Both the position numbers and the translations under genes were made by a program. This document shows positions 44,399 through 52,283 of a DNA stretch of 64,000 nucleotides, piece by piece. The notes beneath the pieces were generated by a model, which ran no database searches, was not told the DNA's origin, and saw only the letters and a program-made list of their open reading frames with translations. The stretch spans positions 208,332 to 272,331 of the forward strand of contig NZ_LMEW01000012.1 of the NCBI RefSeq assembly GCF_001426525.1, read 5' to 3'. Position 1 is the stretch's first letter; the number at the start of each line of letters is the position of its first letter. This DNA comes from Massilia sp. Root133 (lineage in GTDB: Bacteria; Pseudomonadota; Gammaproteobacteria; Burkholderiales; Burkholderiaceae_D).

Positions 44399-45403
44399 AT
44401 GAACAAGGGTTTCGTTGCGTGCGTATTGCTGGGCGGATGTACGTCGCTCGCATGCGCACAGGATTCGGGAAGCGCTGCCGCCGCCAGCAAGCGCTCGGGA
44501 CTGGACTACGTCGGCGAACCGCCGGGCGGCCACGATATCGCCGTCTTCACGGGGCAGCCGAGCCGGAGCAGCGGCGGCGCCTGGCACGCGCAGCCGCGCC
44601 GCACCTACGGCCGTCTCGACGACATCGGCGTGCGCCCCGGCACCGGCGGTTTCACGCTGGGTCACCAATACAACTTCGAATACCTCGCGCGCCCGGACGT
44701 CGGCGATCCCTTCCACGCCGGCACGGCCGGCAAGGCCAGCAATCTCGTCACGCAAAGCGGTATGCCCGTCGACAGCGGCGTGCGCTACTACAACACCCAA
44801 TTCAAGCACCTGAGCACGGGCGCGTCGTACACCATCGACACGCTCGGCGGCGATCCCATGGCCGACCGCGCCTGGGGCATGACGATCGGCTTCGACTACG
44901 GCCCGGTGTCGCTGCGGGCGGCGCACCAGAACCGGCATGTGGCCCAGGTCCATTTGTACGATTTGGCCGGCAGCAATATGGATGCCAAGAATTCCCTGAT
45001 CGCGGCCAACCTGCACACGCGCTGGGGCACCGCGTATGCCGCGTATTCCGCCAACCGCGGCTGGGGCAGCTCGCCGCTGTACAACCCCGACAATCCGTAC
45101 GGCGCCGGCGTGGCGAGCACGTCGTCGACGGACAGCCGCGACACCCTCGTCGGCGTGGCCGTCCCCATGACGCGCTCGACGACCTTCCTCGCCTCGTTCA
45201 TCCACAAGAACGACCGCGACCTGGCCAACCGCGACGCCAACCAGTTCGCGATCGGCGCCAGCTACGTCGTCTCGCGCAGCACCGACTTCTACGCCGCGTT
45301 CTCGCGCACCGTCAACACGAACGGCACCGGCATCCTGATCGGCGGCGCGGCCCGCCCGAGCGGCAGCTCGGCCGTGAACGTCGGCATGCGCCACGCGTTC
45401 TAG
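44399..45403 (+). CDS. Burkholderiales-type porin, shortened at the N-terminus
   Basis: 334 aa from ATG 44399 (AGAGAGGG upstream), with a signal peptide ending about SLACAQ. The C-terminal two thirds are typical of Porin_4 proteins: GFTLGHQYNFEY, VRYYNTQF, alternating beta strands and the ending SSAVNVGMRHAF with terminal Phe. The usual mature beginning (SSVTLYGVVD...GSRWG) and the L3-containing first 80-100 residues are missing or replaced by a Gly/Ser-rich stretch. It may be a smaller barrel or a rearranged gene. Confidence 0.8.
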   Translation: MNKGFVACVLLGGCTSLACAQDSGSAAAASKRSGLDYVGEPPGGHDIAVFTGQPSRSSGGAWHAQPRRTYGRLDDIGVRPGTGGFTLGHQYNFEYLARPDVGDPFHAGTAGKASNLVTQSGMPVDSGVRYYNTQFKHLSTGASYTIDTLGGDPMADRAWGMTIGFDYGPVSLRAAHQNRHVAQVHLYDLAGSNMDAKNSLIAANLHTRWGTAYAAYSANRGWGSSPLYNPDNPYGAGVASTSSTDSRDTLVGVAVPMTRSTTFLASFIHKNDRDLANRDANQFAIGASYVVSRSTDFYAAFSRTVNTNGTGILIGGAARPSGSSAVNVGMRHAF

Positions 45404-45493
45404 CGTTCCCACCGAGGCTGCCCTGCGTTGCGCCGTCGCGCGACAAAAGCAGGTAGCCTGTCCTCATGATTTTTGCATTATTTTGGAGGCAAC

Positions 45494-45931
45494 ATGACTG
45501 GCACGAGCACACTTGATCCGGATAACTTTCCGGAAGCACCCGACCGCAGCCTGGGCAAGGGCCACGGCGTCGATTCGCTCGGCCCGAGCGATATTTCGGA
45601 CACGGGCAGCGACGTCGTCGGCGGTCCCGGCTTCGCCGCGAACCTGGACGACGACCAGAAGCTGGACCTGGACACCGGCACGACGTCCGACAACGAAGCG
45701 AGCTACGCCCACGACAGCGCGGGCGCCGACCTGGGCGACCCGAACTTCGAAAGCGACAGCGACTTCGGCGGCACGGGCGAACGGGCGGCCGCGGGCCGCG
45801 ACATCCTTGCGCGGGACGGCGCAGACATCGACACCGACCATATCGAATCGATTCCGAATCTGCCGCTGACGGACGAGGATGTCGACTTCCTCGGCAGCGA
45901 GCCGCCGAAGGGGCCTGCGCCGGGCAAATAA
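45494..45931 (+). CDS. Acidic hypothetical protein, probably disordered
   Basis: 145 aa from ATG 45494, preceded by GGAGG. The protein is rich in Asp, Gly and Ser (SLGPSDISDTGSDVVGG, LDLDTGTTSDNE, GADLGDPNFESDSDFGG) with hardly any hydrophobic core and no signal peptide. Function unknown; the composition suggests a stress-related or desiccation-type disordered protein, but this is only inference. A good terminator follows. Confidence 0.7.
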   Translation: MTGTSTLDPDNFPEAPDRSLGKGHGVDSLGPSDISDTGSDVVGGPGFAANLDDDQKLDLDTGTTSDNEASYAHDSAGADLGDPNFESDSDFGGTGERAAAGRDILARDGADIDTDHIESIPNLPLTDEDVDFLGSEPPKGPAPGK

Positions 45932-45952
45932 ACTGCGGCGTTCGGAAAGATG

Positions 45953-45988
45953 ACGGGCTGGATGGCATCGACCATCCAGCCCGTTTTC
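45953..45988 (+). terminator. Rho-independent terminator
   Basis: A 13-bp stem (45953-45965 / 45972-45984) with a 6-nt loop and TTTTC after it follows the acidic protein gene by 22 bp. Confidence 0.88.
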
Positions 45989-46023
45989 ATGTCGGGTGGG
46001 CGGACGTTTGCGTTGTGTTGGCG

Positions 46024-47058
46024 TTACGCGCGGGCACGGGGTGCCCGCCCTACGCGTGCAAGCCCCCACGCCGCCAGCAGCGCCCCGCCGAGCAGCACGG
46101 TCTTCGCGGACGCCGACCGCATCTCGAACGACGTGTACGGGCTCCGCTCGACGACGCGACGCTCGCCGTTGTTGCGCTGCCGGAGCTCCTGCTCGGCGAC
46201 CGGTGCGTACAGGCTGTCGCGGCGGGCGCTCGAGTTCGGGCGCTCGGATTGCTGCTGGCTGAACATCGTGCGGCTCATGAAGCGGTCCAGCGCGCGCGGC
46301 ATCAGGTAGCCCGCCACCGACGTCAGCTTGGCGTGGCCGCCCACGTACAGGTCGCGCTCGGGCACCTGGGCCGCGTGCACGATGGCCTGCGCCACCAGTT
46401 CCGGCGCGTAGTTCGGTGGCGGCAGGTCGGGCTCGTGCTCCATGTAGCTCTTGGCGTGGTTCGGGAACGGCGTCGCGATCGCGGCCGGCTTGACCACCGT
46501 GAGCGAGATGCCCGCGTCTTCCTTGTCCAGCTCCATGCGCAGCGATTCCGTGAAGCCCTTGATCGCGTGCTTAGACGCGGAATAGGTGCCCTGCAGCGGC
46601 ACCGAGCGGTCCGACACTTCACTGCCCAGGTTGATGAGGGCGCCGCCGCCGCGGCCTTTCATGAGCTTGACGGCTTCCAGCGAGCCGTGCACGACGCCCC
46701 AGAAATTCGTCTGCATGACCTTGCGCATGTCTTCCAGCGCGACGTCCTCGTTCCGGCCGTAGACGCTGATGCCGGCGTTGTTGACCCACGTGTCCACGCG
46801 GCCGAAGCGCTCCATCGCCACCCGGCCGATGCGGGCGACGTCCGCCGGGTTGCCGACGTCCGCCGTGACGGTCGCCACTTCCACGCCGCGCTGGCGCATT
46901 TCGTGGGCGAGGGTGTCGAGGGCATCGCCGTCGCGCGCGGCCAGCACGAGATGGGCGCCGCCTTCGGCCGCCATGCGGGCGGTGGCCAGGCCGATGCCGC
47001 TCGTCGCGCCCGTGATCACCATGACTTGTTCATTCAGTGTTTTGAGTTTGATCGACAT
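46024..47058 (-). CDS. SDR-family oxidoreductase with C-terminal membrane anchor (copy 1)
   Basis: 344 aa. NAD(P) site TGATSGIGLATARMAA, catalytic Ser in INLGSEVSD and YxxxK in YSASKHAIKG. Beyond the SDR fold (about 250 residues) it has a tail with RTMFSQQQSERPNSSARRDSLYAPV and a terminal hydrophobic helix (KTVLLGGALLAAWGLARVG). It lies 9 bp after a close paralogue. The stop codon falls in a hairpin repeat (GCGGGCAC-ggg-GTGCCCGC, 46030-46048), which may have replaced the original end. Confidence 0.92.
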   Translation of the reverse strand: MSIKLKTLNEQVMVITGATSGIGLATARMAAEGGAHLVLAARDGDALDTLAHEMRQRGVEVATVTADVGNPADVARIGRVAMERFGRVDTWVNNAGISVYGRNEDVALEDMRKVMQTNFWGVVHGSLEAVKLMKGRGGGALINLGSEVSDRSVPLQGTYSASKHAIKGFTESLRMELDKEDAGISLTVVKPAAIATPFPNHAKSYMEHEPDLPPPNYAPELVAQAIVHAAQVPERDLYVGGHAKLTSVAGYLMPRALDRFMSRTMFSQQQSERPNSSARRDSLYAPVAEQELRQRNNGERRVVERSPYTSFEMRSASAKTVLLGGALLAAWGLARVGRAPRARA

Positions 47059-47067
47059 GATGCCTCC

Positions 47068-48126
47068 TCACAATGCCTGGCGCAGACGGTTCGAAGACCA
47101 GGTGCGGGTGGCCGGACGGCCCGCCAGCTTCCATGCGGCGAACAGCGCGCCGGCGCCCAGCAGCACGCCGACCACCTTGCCCTTGCGCAGCGACAGCGCG
47201 GTGTACGGGCACGTCTCGACCACGTGCCCGGAGATGCCCTGGCGTTCGCGCAGTTCGTGCTGCGGGTCCGGGGCGTGCAGGGCGTCGCGGCGGTTCGGGG
47301 CGCTGGGGATGTCGGTCTGCTGCTGCTTGAACATCGTCGCGCGCATCATGCGGTCGAGCATGGACGGCATCGCGAAATTGCCGACGGAGAAGGCCTTGGC
47401 CGCGCCGCCGACGAACACGTCCCGTTTCGGATGCTGGGCCGCGTACAGGATGGATTTCGCGACCAGTTCCGGCGCGTAGATGGGCGGCGGCAGGGTCGGC
47501 TCCTTATCCATGTAGTTCTTCGCGTGCGCGACGAACATCGTGTCGATCGCGGCCGGTTTGATGAGCGTGACGGCGATCGGCGCCTTGTCCTTGTCGAGCT
47601 CGACGCGCAGCGAATCCGTGAATGCCTTCACCGCGTGCTTCGACGCGGCGTAGATACCCTGCAGGGGGATCGAGACATCGGACAATTCGCTGCCCAGGTT
47701 GATGATGGCGCCGCCGCCGCGCGTCTTCATGTGCTTGACGGCTTCCAGCGAGCCATGGACGACGCCCCAGTAATTCGTGTCGAACAGGCGCTGCATGTCT
47801 TCCAGCGAGACGTCTTCGTTGCGGCCGAAGATCGAGATGCCGGCGTTGTTGACCCAGGTGTCGATGCGGCCGAAGCGCTCCATCGCGGCCTGGCCGATGC
47901 GTTCCACGTCGGCCGGGTTGCCGACGTCGGCCACCACCGTCGCGACTTGCGTACCGGTGCGGCGCAGTTCGCTCGCCAGCTGGTCGAGCGCGTCGGCGCT
48001 GCGGGCTGCGAGTACCAGTTTGGCACATTGCTCGGCGGCCATGCGCGCCGTCGTGAGGCCGATGCCGCTCGTGGCGCCGGTGATGACCATCACCTGCTCG
48101 TTAATCTTGCGTAATTGCACTGACAT
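47068..48126 (-). CDS. SDR-family oxidoreductase with C-terminal membrane anchor (copy 2)
   Basis: 352 aa, paralogue of the next gene along its whole length, including the extra tail (ATMFKQQQTDIPSAPNRRDAL) and the C-terminal helix (VVGVLLGAGALFAAWKLAG). SDR motifs TGATSGIGLTTARMAA, NNAGIS, INLGSELSD and YAASKHAVKA are intact. The two genes form an operon after a tandem duplication. Substrate unknown; the anchored form suggests lipid or quinone-like substrates. Confidence 0.92.
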   Translation of the reverse strand: MSVQLRKINEQVMVITGATSGIGLTTARMAAEQCAKLVLAARSADALDQLASELRRTGTQVATVVADVGNPADVERIGQAAMERFGRIDTWVNNAGISIFGRNEDVSLEDMQRLFDTNYWGVVHGSLEAVKHMKTRGGGAIINLGSELSDVSIPLQGIYAASKHAVKAFTDSLRVELDKDKAPIAVTLIKPAAIDTMFVAHAKNYMDKEPTLPPPIYAPELVAKSILYAAQHPKRDVFVGGAAKAFSVGNFAMPSMLDRMMRATMFKQQQTDIPSAPNRRDALHAPDPQHELRERQGISGHVVETCPYTALSLRKGKVVGVLLGAGALFAAWKLAGRPATRTWSSNRLRQAL

Positions 48127-48228
48127 GAATGCTCCTTCGCTCAGGTTGGATTACGAGTTCGTTGCTGAACACGACAATCGTGGCCGCGCAGCGGATTTCA
48201 AGTCATTTTTTACAAGATGGCGCTTTGT

Positions 48229-49152
48229 TCAGGATTTACAAGCCTCGGCTTCGCACCGCAGCCAGCCGGCGGCCGCCAGTGCGGCGGCGCCCGGCGGCGG
48301 GTCGGCGCGCATCGCCAGGTGGTACGTGTGGCCGGGGATGGCCGGTCCGAACGGTTGCACGAGATAACCCGCCGCGAGCTCGTCGGCCACGAGGGCGAGG
48401 CTCAGCAAGGCGACCCCCTGGCCGGCGACCGCAGCCTGGATCGCATGGCCTTCGTCAGAATACCGAAGCTGTCCGCGCGATGGCTGCCAATCCAGTCCCG
48501 TGTGCGCGAACCATGCGTCCCACGTCGGATTGGCGGCGGCGGTCTTTTTCCAATCGAAATGGATGAGCGGCACGGATTGCAGGTCTGCAACCGAACGCAC
48601 GCCCAGCATCGGGTTGACGACCGGCGCGTACGTGTCGGCGAACATGACCTCCGTCGCCAGGCCGGGGTAGGGCCCGTTGCCGTAGCGCACGGCGAGATCG
48701 ATGCCGTGCGCGTCGAAGTCGACGGTCTCGTCGGACGCGTGCAGTTGCAGGTCGATGTCCGGATGCAATGCGTGAAAACGGCCGACCCGCGGCACCAGCC
48801 ATTTCGCGGTAAAGGCGTGCGTCGCGGACACCGTGACCCGTTCGCGCCGGTTCGTCCGCGTGAGCCGCGCCAGCACCGCTTCGATCGCATCGAACCCCTC
48901 GCGCAACACGGGATACAGTTGCGCGCCGGCGTCGGTCAGGGAGACTTGCCGGACCTGGCGCACGAACAGCTTCAGGCCGGTGGCGTCTTCGAGGGCGCGG
49001 ATGCGGTGGCTGATCGCCGTCGGCGTCACGGCGAGTTCATCGGCGGCACGCTTGAAACTGCCGTGGCGCGCCGCGGCCTCGAATGCGCGCAGGGAAGAGA
49101 GCGGGGGCAGGCGGCGCATCGTCCGCTCGCTGAATGGGTGAGTTGAAGTCAT
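48229..49152 (-). CDS. LysR-family (GcvA-like) transcriptional regulator
   Basis: 307 aa from ATG 49152; ATG 49119 (MRRLPPLSSL) is an equally fair start and would match GcvA-type proteins. The HTH is LRAFEAAARHGSFKRAADELAVTPTAISHRIRALE. The effector domain runs from about 95 (RVTVSATHAFTAKWLVPRV). It is divergent from ridA and the Old Yellow Enzyme gene, with an 80-bp gap, so these are the most likely targets. Confidence 0.9.
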   Translation of the reverse strand: MTSTHPFSERTMRRLPPLSSLRAFEAAARHGSFKRAADELAVTPTAISHRIRALEDATGLKLFVRQVRQVSLTDAGAQLYPVLREGFDAIEAVLARLTRTNRRERVTVSATHAFTAKWLVPRVGRFHALHPDIDLQLHASDETVDFDAHGIDLAVRYGNGPYPGLATEVMFADTYAPVVNPMLGVRSVADLQSVPLIHFDWKKTAAANPTWDAWFAHTGLDWQPSRGQLRYSDEGHAIQAAVAGQGVALLSLALVADELAAGYLVQPFGPAIPGHTYHLAMRADPPPGAAALAAAGWLRCEAEACKS

Positions 49153-49232
49153 CTGATGCCTGAGGAAACGTCGTTTGTCGCGCGAGTGCGTGGCAGCGAT
49201 TATTCCAGACCTGTCGACTTGAGGAGCCAAAC

Positions 49233-49637
49233 ATGCTTGAACGCATCATCACCCAGCCGGACCCGTATGAACCCTATCTGCTGTCGCAGGGCATCCGGTT
49301 CGGCGACCTGCTGTTCATTTCCGGCCAGGCCGGCGCGGGCGACGACGGACGCATCGTCGACGGCGGTTTTATTGCCCAGGGGGAGCAGGCGTTTGCCAAC
49401 CTGCAGCGGGCGCTGGAAGCGGGCGGGTCGAGCCTGCGTGACGTCATCAAGGTGACGATCTTCGTGACCGACATGGGACATTTCCAGGACGTCGTCGCGC
49501 TGCGCCGTCAATTTTTCTCGGCGCCGTATCCGGCCGATACGATCGCCGAAATCAAGGCACTGTACGATCCGCGCGCGATGATCGAGATCGAGGCGATCGC
49601 GGCCGTGCGCCAGCGGGGAGGCGGCGATGCGCGATAA
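49233..49637 (+). CDS. RidA/YjgF-family enamine/imine deaminase-like protein
   Basis: 134 aa, GAGGAG upstream of the ATG. Family features: LLFISGQAGAGDDGRIVDGGF, QGEQAFANLQRALEAGGSSLRDVIKVTIFVTDM and EIEAIAAV. The usual catalytic Arg position near the C-terminus reads DPRAMIEIEAIA, consistent with RidA-like chemistry. It overlaps the next gene by 11 bases; such pairs often handle reactive enamine or flavin-dependent products. Confidence 0.9.
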   Translation: MLERIITQPDPYEPYLLSQGIRFGDLLFISGQAGAGDDGRIVDGGFIAQGEQAFANLQRALEAGGSSLRDVIKVTIFVTDMGHFQDVVALRRQFFSAPYPADTIAEIKALYDPRAMIEIEAIAAVRQRGGGDAR

Positions 49638-50748
49638 CGGACACGTCGCTACCCTGTTCGAACCGCTGGCCCTCGGTGCGCTGGCGCTAGCGAACCGCCT
49701 GGCCGTCGCGCCGATGACGCGCGTGAGCGCCACGGCCGATGGCGTGCCGACGCCGCGCATGGCCGACTATTACGCGCAGTTCGCGCAGGGCGGCTTCGGC
49801 CTCGTCATCACGGAAGGCCTGTACACGGACGAAGCGTATGCGCAGGGCTATCTCCACCAGCCGGGGCTCGCGAACGTGGCGCAGCGCGAGGCGTGGCGGC
49901 CCATCGTCGCGGGGGTGCGGTCACGGGGCGGCCGCGTGATCGCGCAACTGATGCATGCCGGCGCGCTGTCGCAGGGGAATCCGTACCGGACAGGGACCGT
50001 CGGCCCGTCGGCCGTGCAGCCGAAGGGCAGGCAGATGACGTTCTATCGGGGATCGGGCGCGTACGCCGTGCCCGCCGCGATGACGCAGGACGACATCGGC
50101 ACGGCCGTGGCCGGTTTCGCGCAGGCGGCCGTGCGCGCGCGCGAGGCGGGGTTCGACGGCGTCGAGATCCATGGTGCGAACGGTTATTTGCTGGACCAGT
50201 TCCTGTCGGAAGGCATCAACCTGCGCGGCGACCGCTACGGCGGCGGCATCGAAGGCAGGCTGCGTCTGCTCGTGGAAGTGGTCGAGGCGGTGCGGGCCGC
50301 AGTGGGGACGGATTACGTCGTCGGCGTACGCCTGTCGCAGGCAAAGGTGAACGATTTTACGCATCGCTGGCGCGGCGAAGAGGAGGCGGCCACGATCTTC
50401 CGCACGGTCGGCGGACTGGACGTCGACTACGTGCACGTGACCGAGTACGAAGCGTGGCAGCCCGCCTTCGGGGCGGGCCCGAGCCTGGCTGCGCTGGCGA
50501 AGCGCCATGGCGGCAAACCGGTGCTGGCGAACGGCTCGCTGCACGATCCGGCGCAGGCCAGGGGCATGGTCGAGCGCGGCGAGGCGGATGTGGTCTCGCT
50601 CGGCCGCGGCGCGCTCGCCCAGGCGGACTGGCCGCAGCGCGTCAGGCACGGCGCTGCGCCGGCATCATTCGATCCCGCCATCCTGTCGCCGCTCGCGGAT
50701 CTCGCGAACGCGGACCGGTGGCGCGAGGATCACCTGCGGCCCGGCTGA
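49627..50748 (+). CDS. Old Yellow Enzyme-type NADH:flavin oxidoreductase
   Basis: 373 aa FMN-binding TIM barrel: FEPLALGALALANRLAVAPMTR, QLMHAGALS, GFDGVEIHGANGYLLDQFLS followed by N-LRGDRYGG, and VSLGRGALAQADWP. It probably reduces activated C=C bonds or similar. One typical segment is H-x2-N around HGAN, here intact. It is co-translated with the RidA-like gene and divergent from a LysR regulator. Confidence 0.93.
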   Translation: MRDNGHVATLFEPLALGALALANRLAVAPMTRVSATADGVPTPRMADYYAQFAQGGFGLVITEGLYTDEAYAQGYLHQPGLANVAQREAWRPIVAGVRSRGGRVIAQLMHAGALSQGNPYRTGTVGPSAVQPKGRQMTFYRGSGAYAVPAAMTQDDIGTAVAGFAQAAVRAREAGFDGVEIHGANGYLLDQFLSEGINLRGDRYGGGIEGRLRLLVEVVEAVRAAVGTDYVVGVRLSQAKVNDFTHRWRGEEEAATIFRTVGGLDVDYVHVTEYEAWQPAFGAGPSLAALAKRHGGKPVLANGSLHDPAQARGMVERGEADVVSLGRGALAQADWPQRVRHGAAPASFDPAILSPLADLANADRWREDHLRPG

Positions 50749-50852
50749 TACCAGTCGCTGATACCAGTTGTGCGCGATAAGGCCGCGTTCGCTGATAGCA
50801 TCGATACCGTACGCAAGGGCGAGCGGCACGACGTCGGCCAGCAGTCCGTCGA

Positions 50853-51050
50853 TCACGGGCCGGAGCCGCCATGCGACTGCCTGACCGTCACGTCGTCGCC
50901 CGTCCTGACCTTGTACTGGCGCGCGCACGCGGCATTGAGGTCCGGGTACCGTTCGCACGTCGGGTCGCAGGGCACGTTCGGCAGGGTGACATCCGCTGCC
51001 TGGGCGCCGTGTGAACCCGGCAAAACGGGCGCGATCTTTTTATTGAACAT
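50853..51050 (-). CDS. Small Cys-containing hypothetical protein, second of a possible SOS operon
   Basis: 65 aa from ATG 51050. The protein begins MFNKKIAPVLPGSHG and contains LPNVPCDPTCERYPDLNAACARQ with three Cys, ending RQSHGGSGP. No signal peptide or membrane helix. The RBS region (GAAAG) lies in a 12-bp stem with upstream sequence, so translation may be gated by RNA structure. It lies 91 bp after another small gene in the same direction, behind LexA boxes. Coding status is moderate. Confidence 0.42.
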   Translation of the reverse strand: MFNKKIAPVLPGSHGAQAADVTLPNVPCDPTCERYPDLNAACARQYKVRTGDDVTVRQSHGGSGP

Positions 51051-51116
51051 CGTTTTCTTTCGGTGAGTGTTTGTCAGCAGCGCCGTACGGCAGGGCCTGC
51101 CCAGCGAAAGAAAACG
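51051..51116 (-). promoter_or_regulatory. RBS-occluding inverted repeat
   Basis: A perfect 12-bp inverted repeat (CGTTTTCTTTCG at 51051-51062 and CGAAAGAAAACG at 51105-51116) encloses 42 bp that hold a further GGCAGG-GCCTGCC type palindrome. On the reverse-strand transcript the 3' arm ends right at the AUG of the 65-aa gene, covering its purine-rich RBS. Confidence 0.6.
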
Positions 51117-51141
51117 AGTAAACACGATGATGCTTATGAAT

Positions 51142-51354
51142 TCAATGCGCTTTGGACAGAATCAGCAGCCAACGGCGCAGCAGCAGCACTTCCAAGTGGC
51201 CCGGCTCGACGCCGGTATCGCACTCGATGATCGGGTTGACCGGGTAGAAGCGCTTGCGGAAGTCGCGCGTTACCAGGATCTCGCGGCGACCAAGGCGCAC
51301 GAGGAAAGGCGTCGGAGCATATTCAAGGCCGAAAGAGCTGTTCAGAGTCGACAT
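51142..51354 (-). CDS. Small hypothetical protein behind LexA boxes
   Basis: 70 aa with AAAGGGAACGTC directly before its ATG (51354), an excellent RBS. The sequence reads like a real protein: SSFGLEYAPTPFLVRLGRRE, ILVTRDFRKRFYPVNPIIE, and a C-terminal amphipathic hydrophobic helix (HLEVLLLRRWLLILSKAH). A predicted -10 (TATTCT) lies about 57 bp upstream and two LexA boxes just beyond it, so DNA-damage induction is expected. I do not recognise a family. Confidence 0.6.
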   Translation of the reverse strand: MSTLNSSFGLEYAPTPFLVRLGRREILVTRDFRKRFYPVNPIIECDTGVEPGHLEVLLLRRWLLILSKAH

Positions 51355-51417
51355 GACGTTCCCTTTATCGAGTTAGGTTGCGTTAGCGTTGGCAAGTTGT
51401 CTTGCTCGAGTAGGCAC

Positions 51418-51423
51418 AGAATA
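51418..51423 (-). promoter_or_regulatory. Extended -10 element for the small SOS gene
   Basis: On the reverse strand the sequence TGCTATTCT gives an extended -10 (TATTCT, 51423-51418) with a predicted start near 51411. The two LexA boxes begin 10 bp upstream and would cover the -35 region. Confidence 0.5.
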
Positions 51424-51432
51424 GCACAACTA

Positions 51433-51448
51433 CTGTATAAATCTACAG
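51433..51448. promoter_or_regulatory. LexA box 1 (CTGT-N8-ACAG)
   Basis: CTGTATAAATCTACAG matches the gamma/betaproteobacterial SOS consensus CTGT-N8-ACAG with an AT-rich spacer, and is flanked by TA on the left and GTA on the right as in strong SOS boxes. Confidence 0.82.
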
Positions 51449-51451
51449 GTA

Positions 51452-51467
51452 CTGTACAAAAAAACAG
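51452..51467. promoter_or_regulatory. LexA box 2 (CTGT-N8-ACAG)
   Basis: CTGTACAAAAAAACAG is a second full match, 19 bp centre to centre from box 1. Tandem LexA boxes are typical of tightly repressed SOS genes. It lies 52 bp upstream of the divergent PAP2 gene start, so that gene could also respond. Confidence 0.78.
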
Positions 51468-51518
51468 TTGTTGCATTTTTGTGTGGTTTTTCCGCCAACA
51501 CGCCCCATCTGGAGCGGT

Positions 51519-52283
51519 ATGCTGAACACCGCGCCATCACGCCTGCGCCGCTTCATCGCCGCCCGCCTGTCGCCCGAAGGGCAGATGGGCCTGCACCTCA
51601 CCGTCGGCCTCGCGCTGCTGGTGCTGGCGGCGTGGATCTTCGGCGAGATCGCCGAGGACGTCGTCACCGGCGACACCATCACGCTCGTCGACATCCAGCT
51701 CGCGCACTGGTTCCACGAGCGCGCCACACAAGGCTTCACGCGCGCCATGCTGGTCGTCACGCACTGGAACGGCATCGTCGGATCGAGCATCATGGCCGCG
51801 CTGCTGGCGCTGTGGTTCTGGCGCCGCCACGCGCATTACTGGCTGATCGTCTGCCTCGTCGCCGTGCCGGGCGGCATGCTGCTGAACGTCGCGCTGAAGC
51901 ACGTGTTCCGGCGCACCCGCCCCAGCTTCGACGACCCGCTGCTGAGCCTGATGACGTACAGCTTCCCCAGCGGGCACACGGCGGCGGCGACCGTGTTCTA
52001 CGGCCTGCTCGCGTGCTACGTCGTGCGCCGGGTGCGGACGTGGCGTGTGCGCGCGCTGGTCACGCTCGGCGCCGTCCTGATGGTGATGCTCGTCGCGCTG
52101 TCGCGCATGTACCTGGGCGTGCACTACCTGTCCGACGTGCTGGCCGCGGCGGCGGAGGGTGCGGCCTGGCTCGCGATCTGCATCACGGCCGTGTCGACCC
52201 TGCACCGGCGCCGGCTGGCGCGGGGGCAAACGTCGTGGAGCGAGCGCGCGCATCGCGCCGCCGCGGCGGAGGACCTGCAATGA
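51519..52283 (+). CDS. PAP2-family membrane phosphatase
   Basis: 254 aa from ATG 51519 (GGAG 5 nt upstream). Five to six hydrophobic helices and the three PAP2 motifs: KHVFRRTRPS, SFPSGHTA and SRMYLGVHYLSDV. It should dephosphorylate phosphatidate, undecaprenyl pyrophosphate or a similar lipid phosphate at the periplasmic face. Its TGA overlaps the next ATG (ATGA 52280-52283), coupling it to a lipid-kinase-like gene. Confidence 0.93.
   Translation: MLNTAPSRLRRFIAARLSPEGQMGLHLTVGLALLVLAAWIFGEIAEDVVTGDTITLVDIQLAHWFHERATQGFTRAMLVVTHWNGIVGSSIMAALLALWFWRRHAHYWLIVCLVAVPGGMLLNVALKHVFRRTRPSFDDPLLSLMTYSFPSGHTAAATVFYGLLACYVVRRVRTWRVRALVTLGAVLMVMLVALSRMYLGVHYLSDVLAAAAEGAAWLAICITAVSTLHRRRLARGQTSWSERAHRAAAAEDLQ

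Noticed and set aside
51067..51525. 152-aa forward open frame across the LexA boxes
   Set aside because: It is antisense to the 70-aa gene, has no good RBS and would read through the regulatory region.
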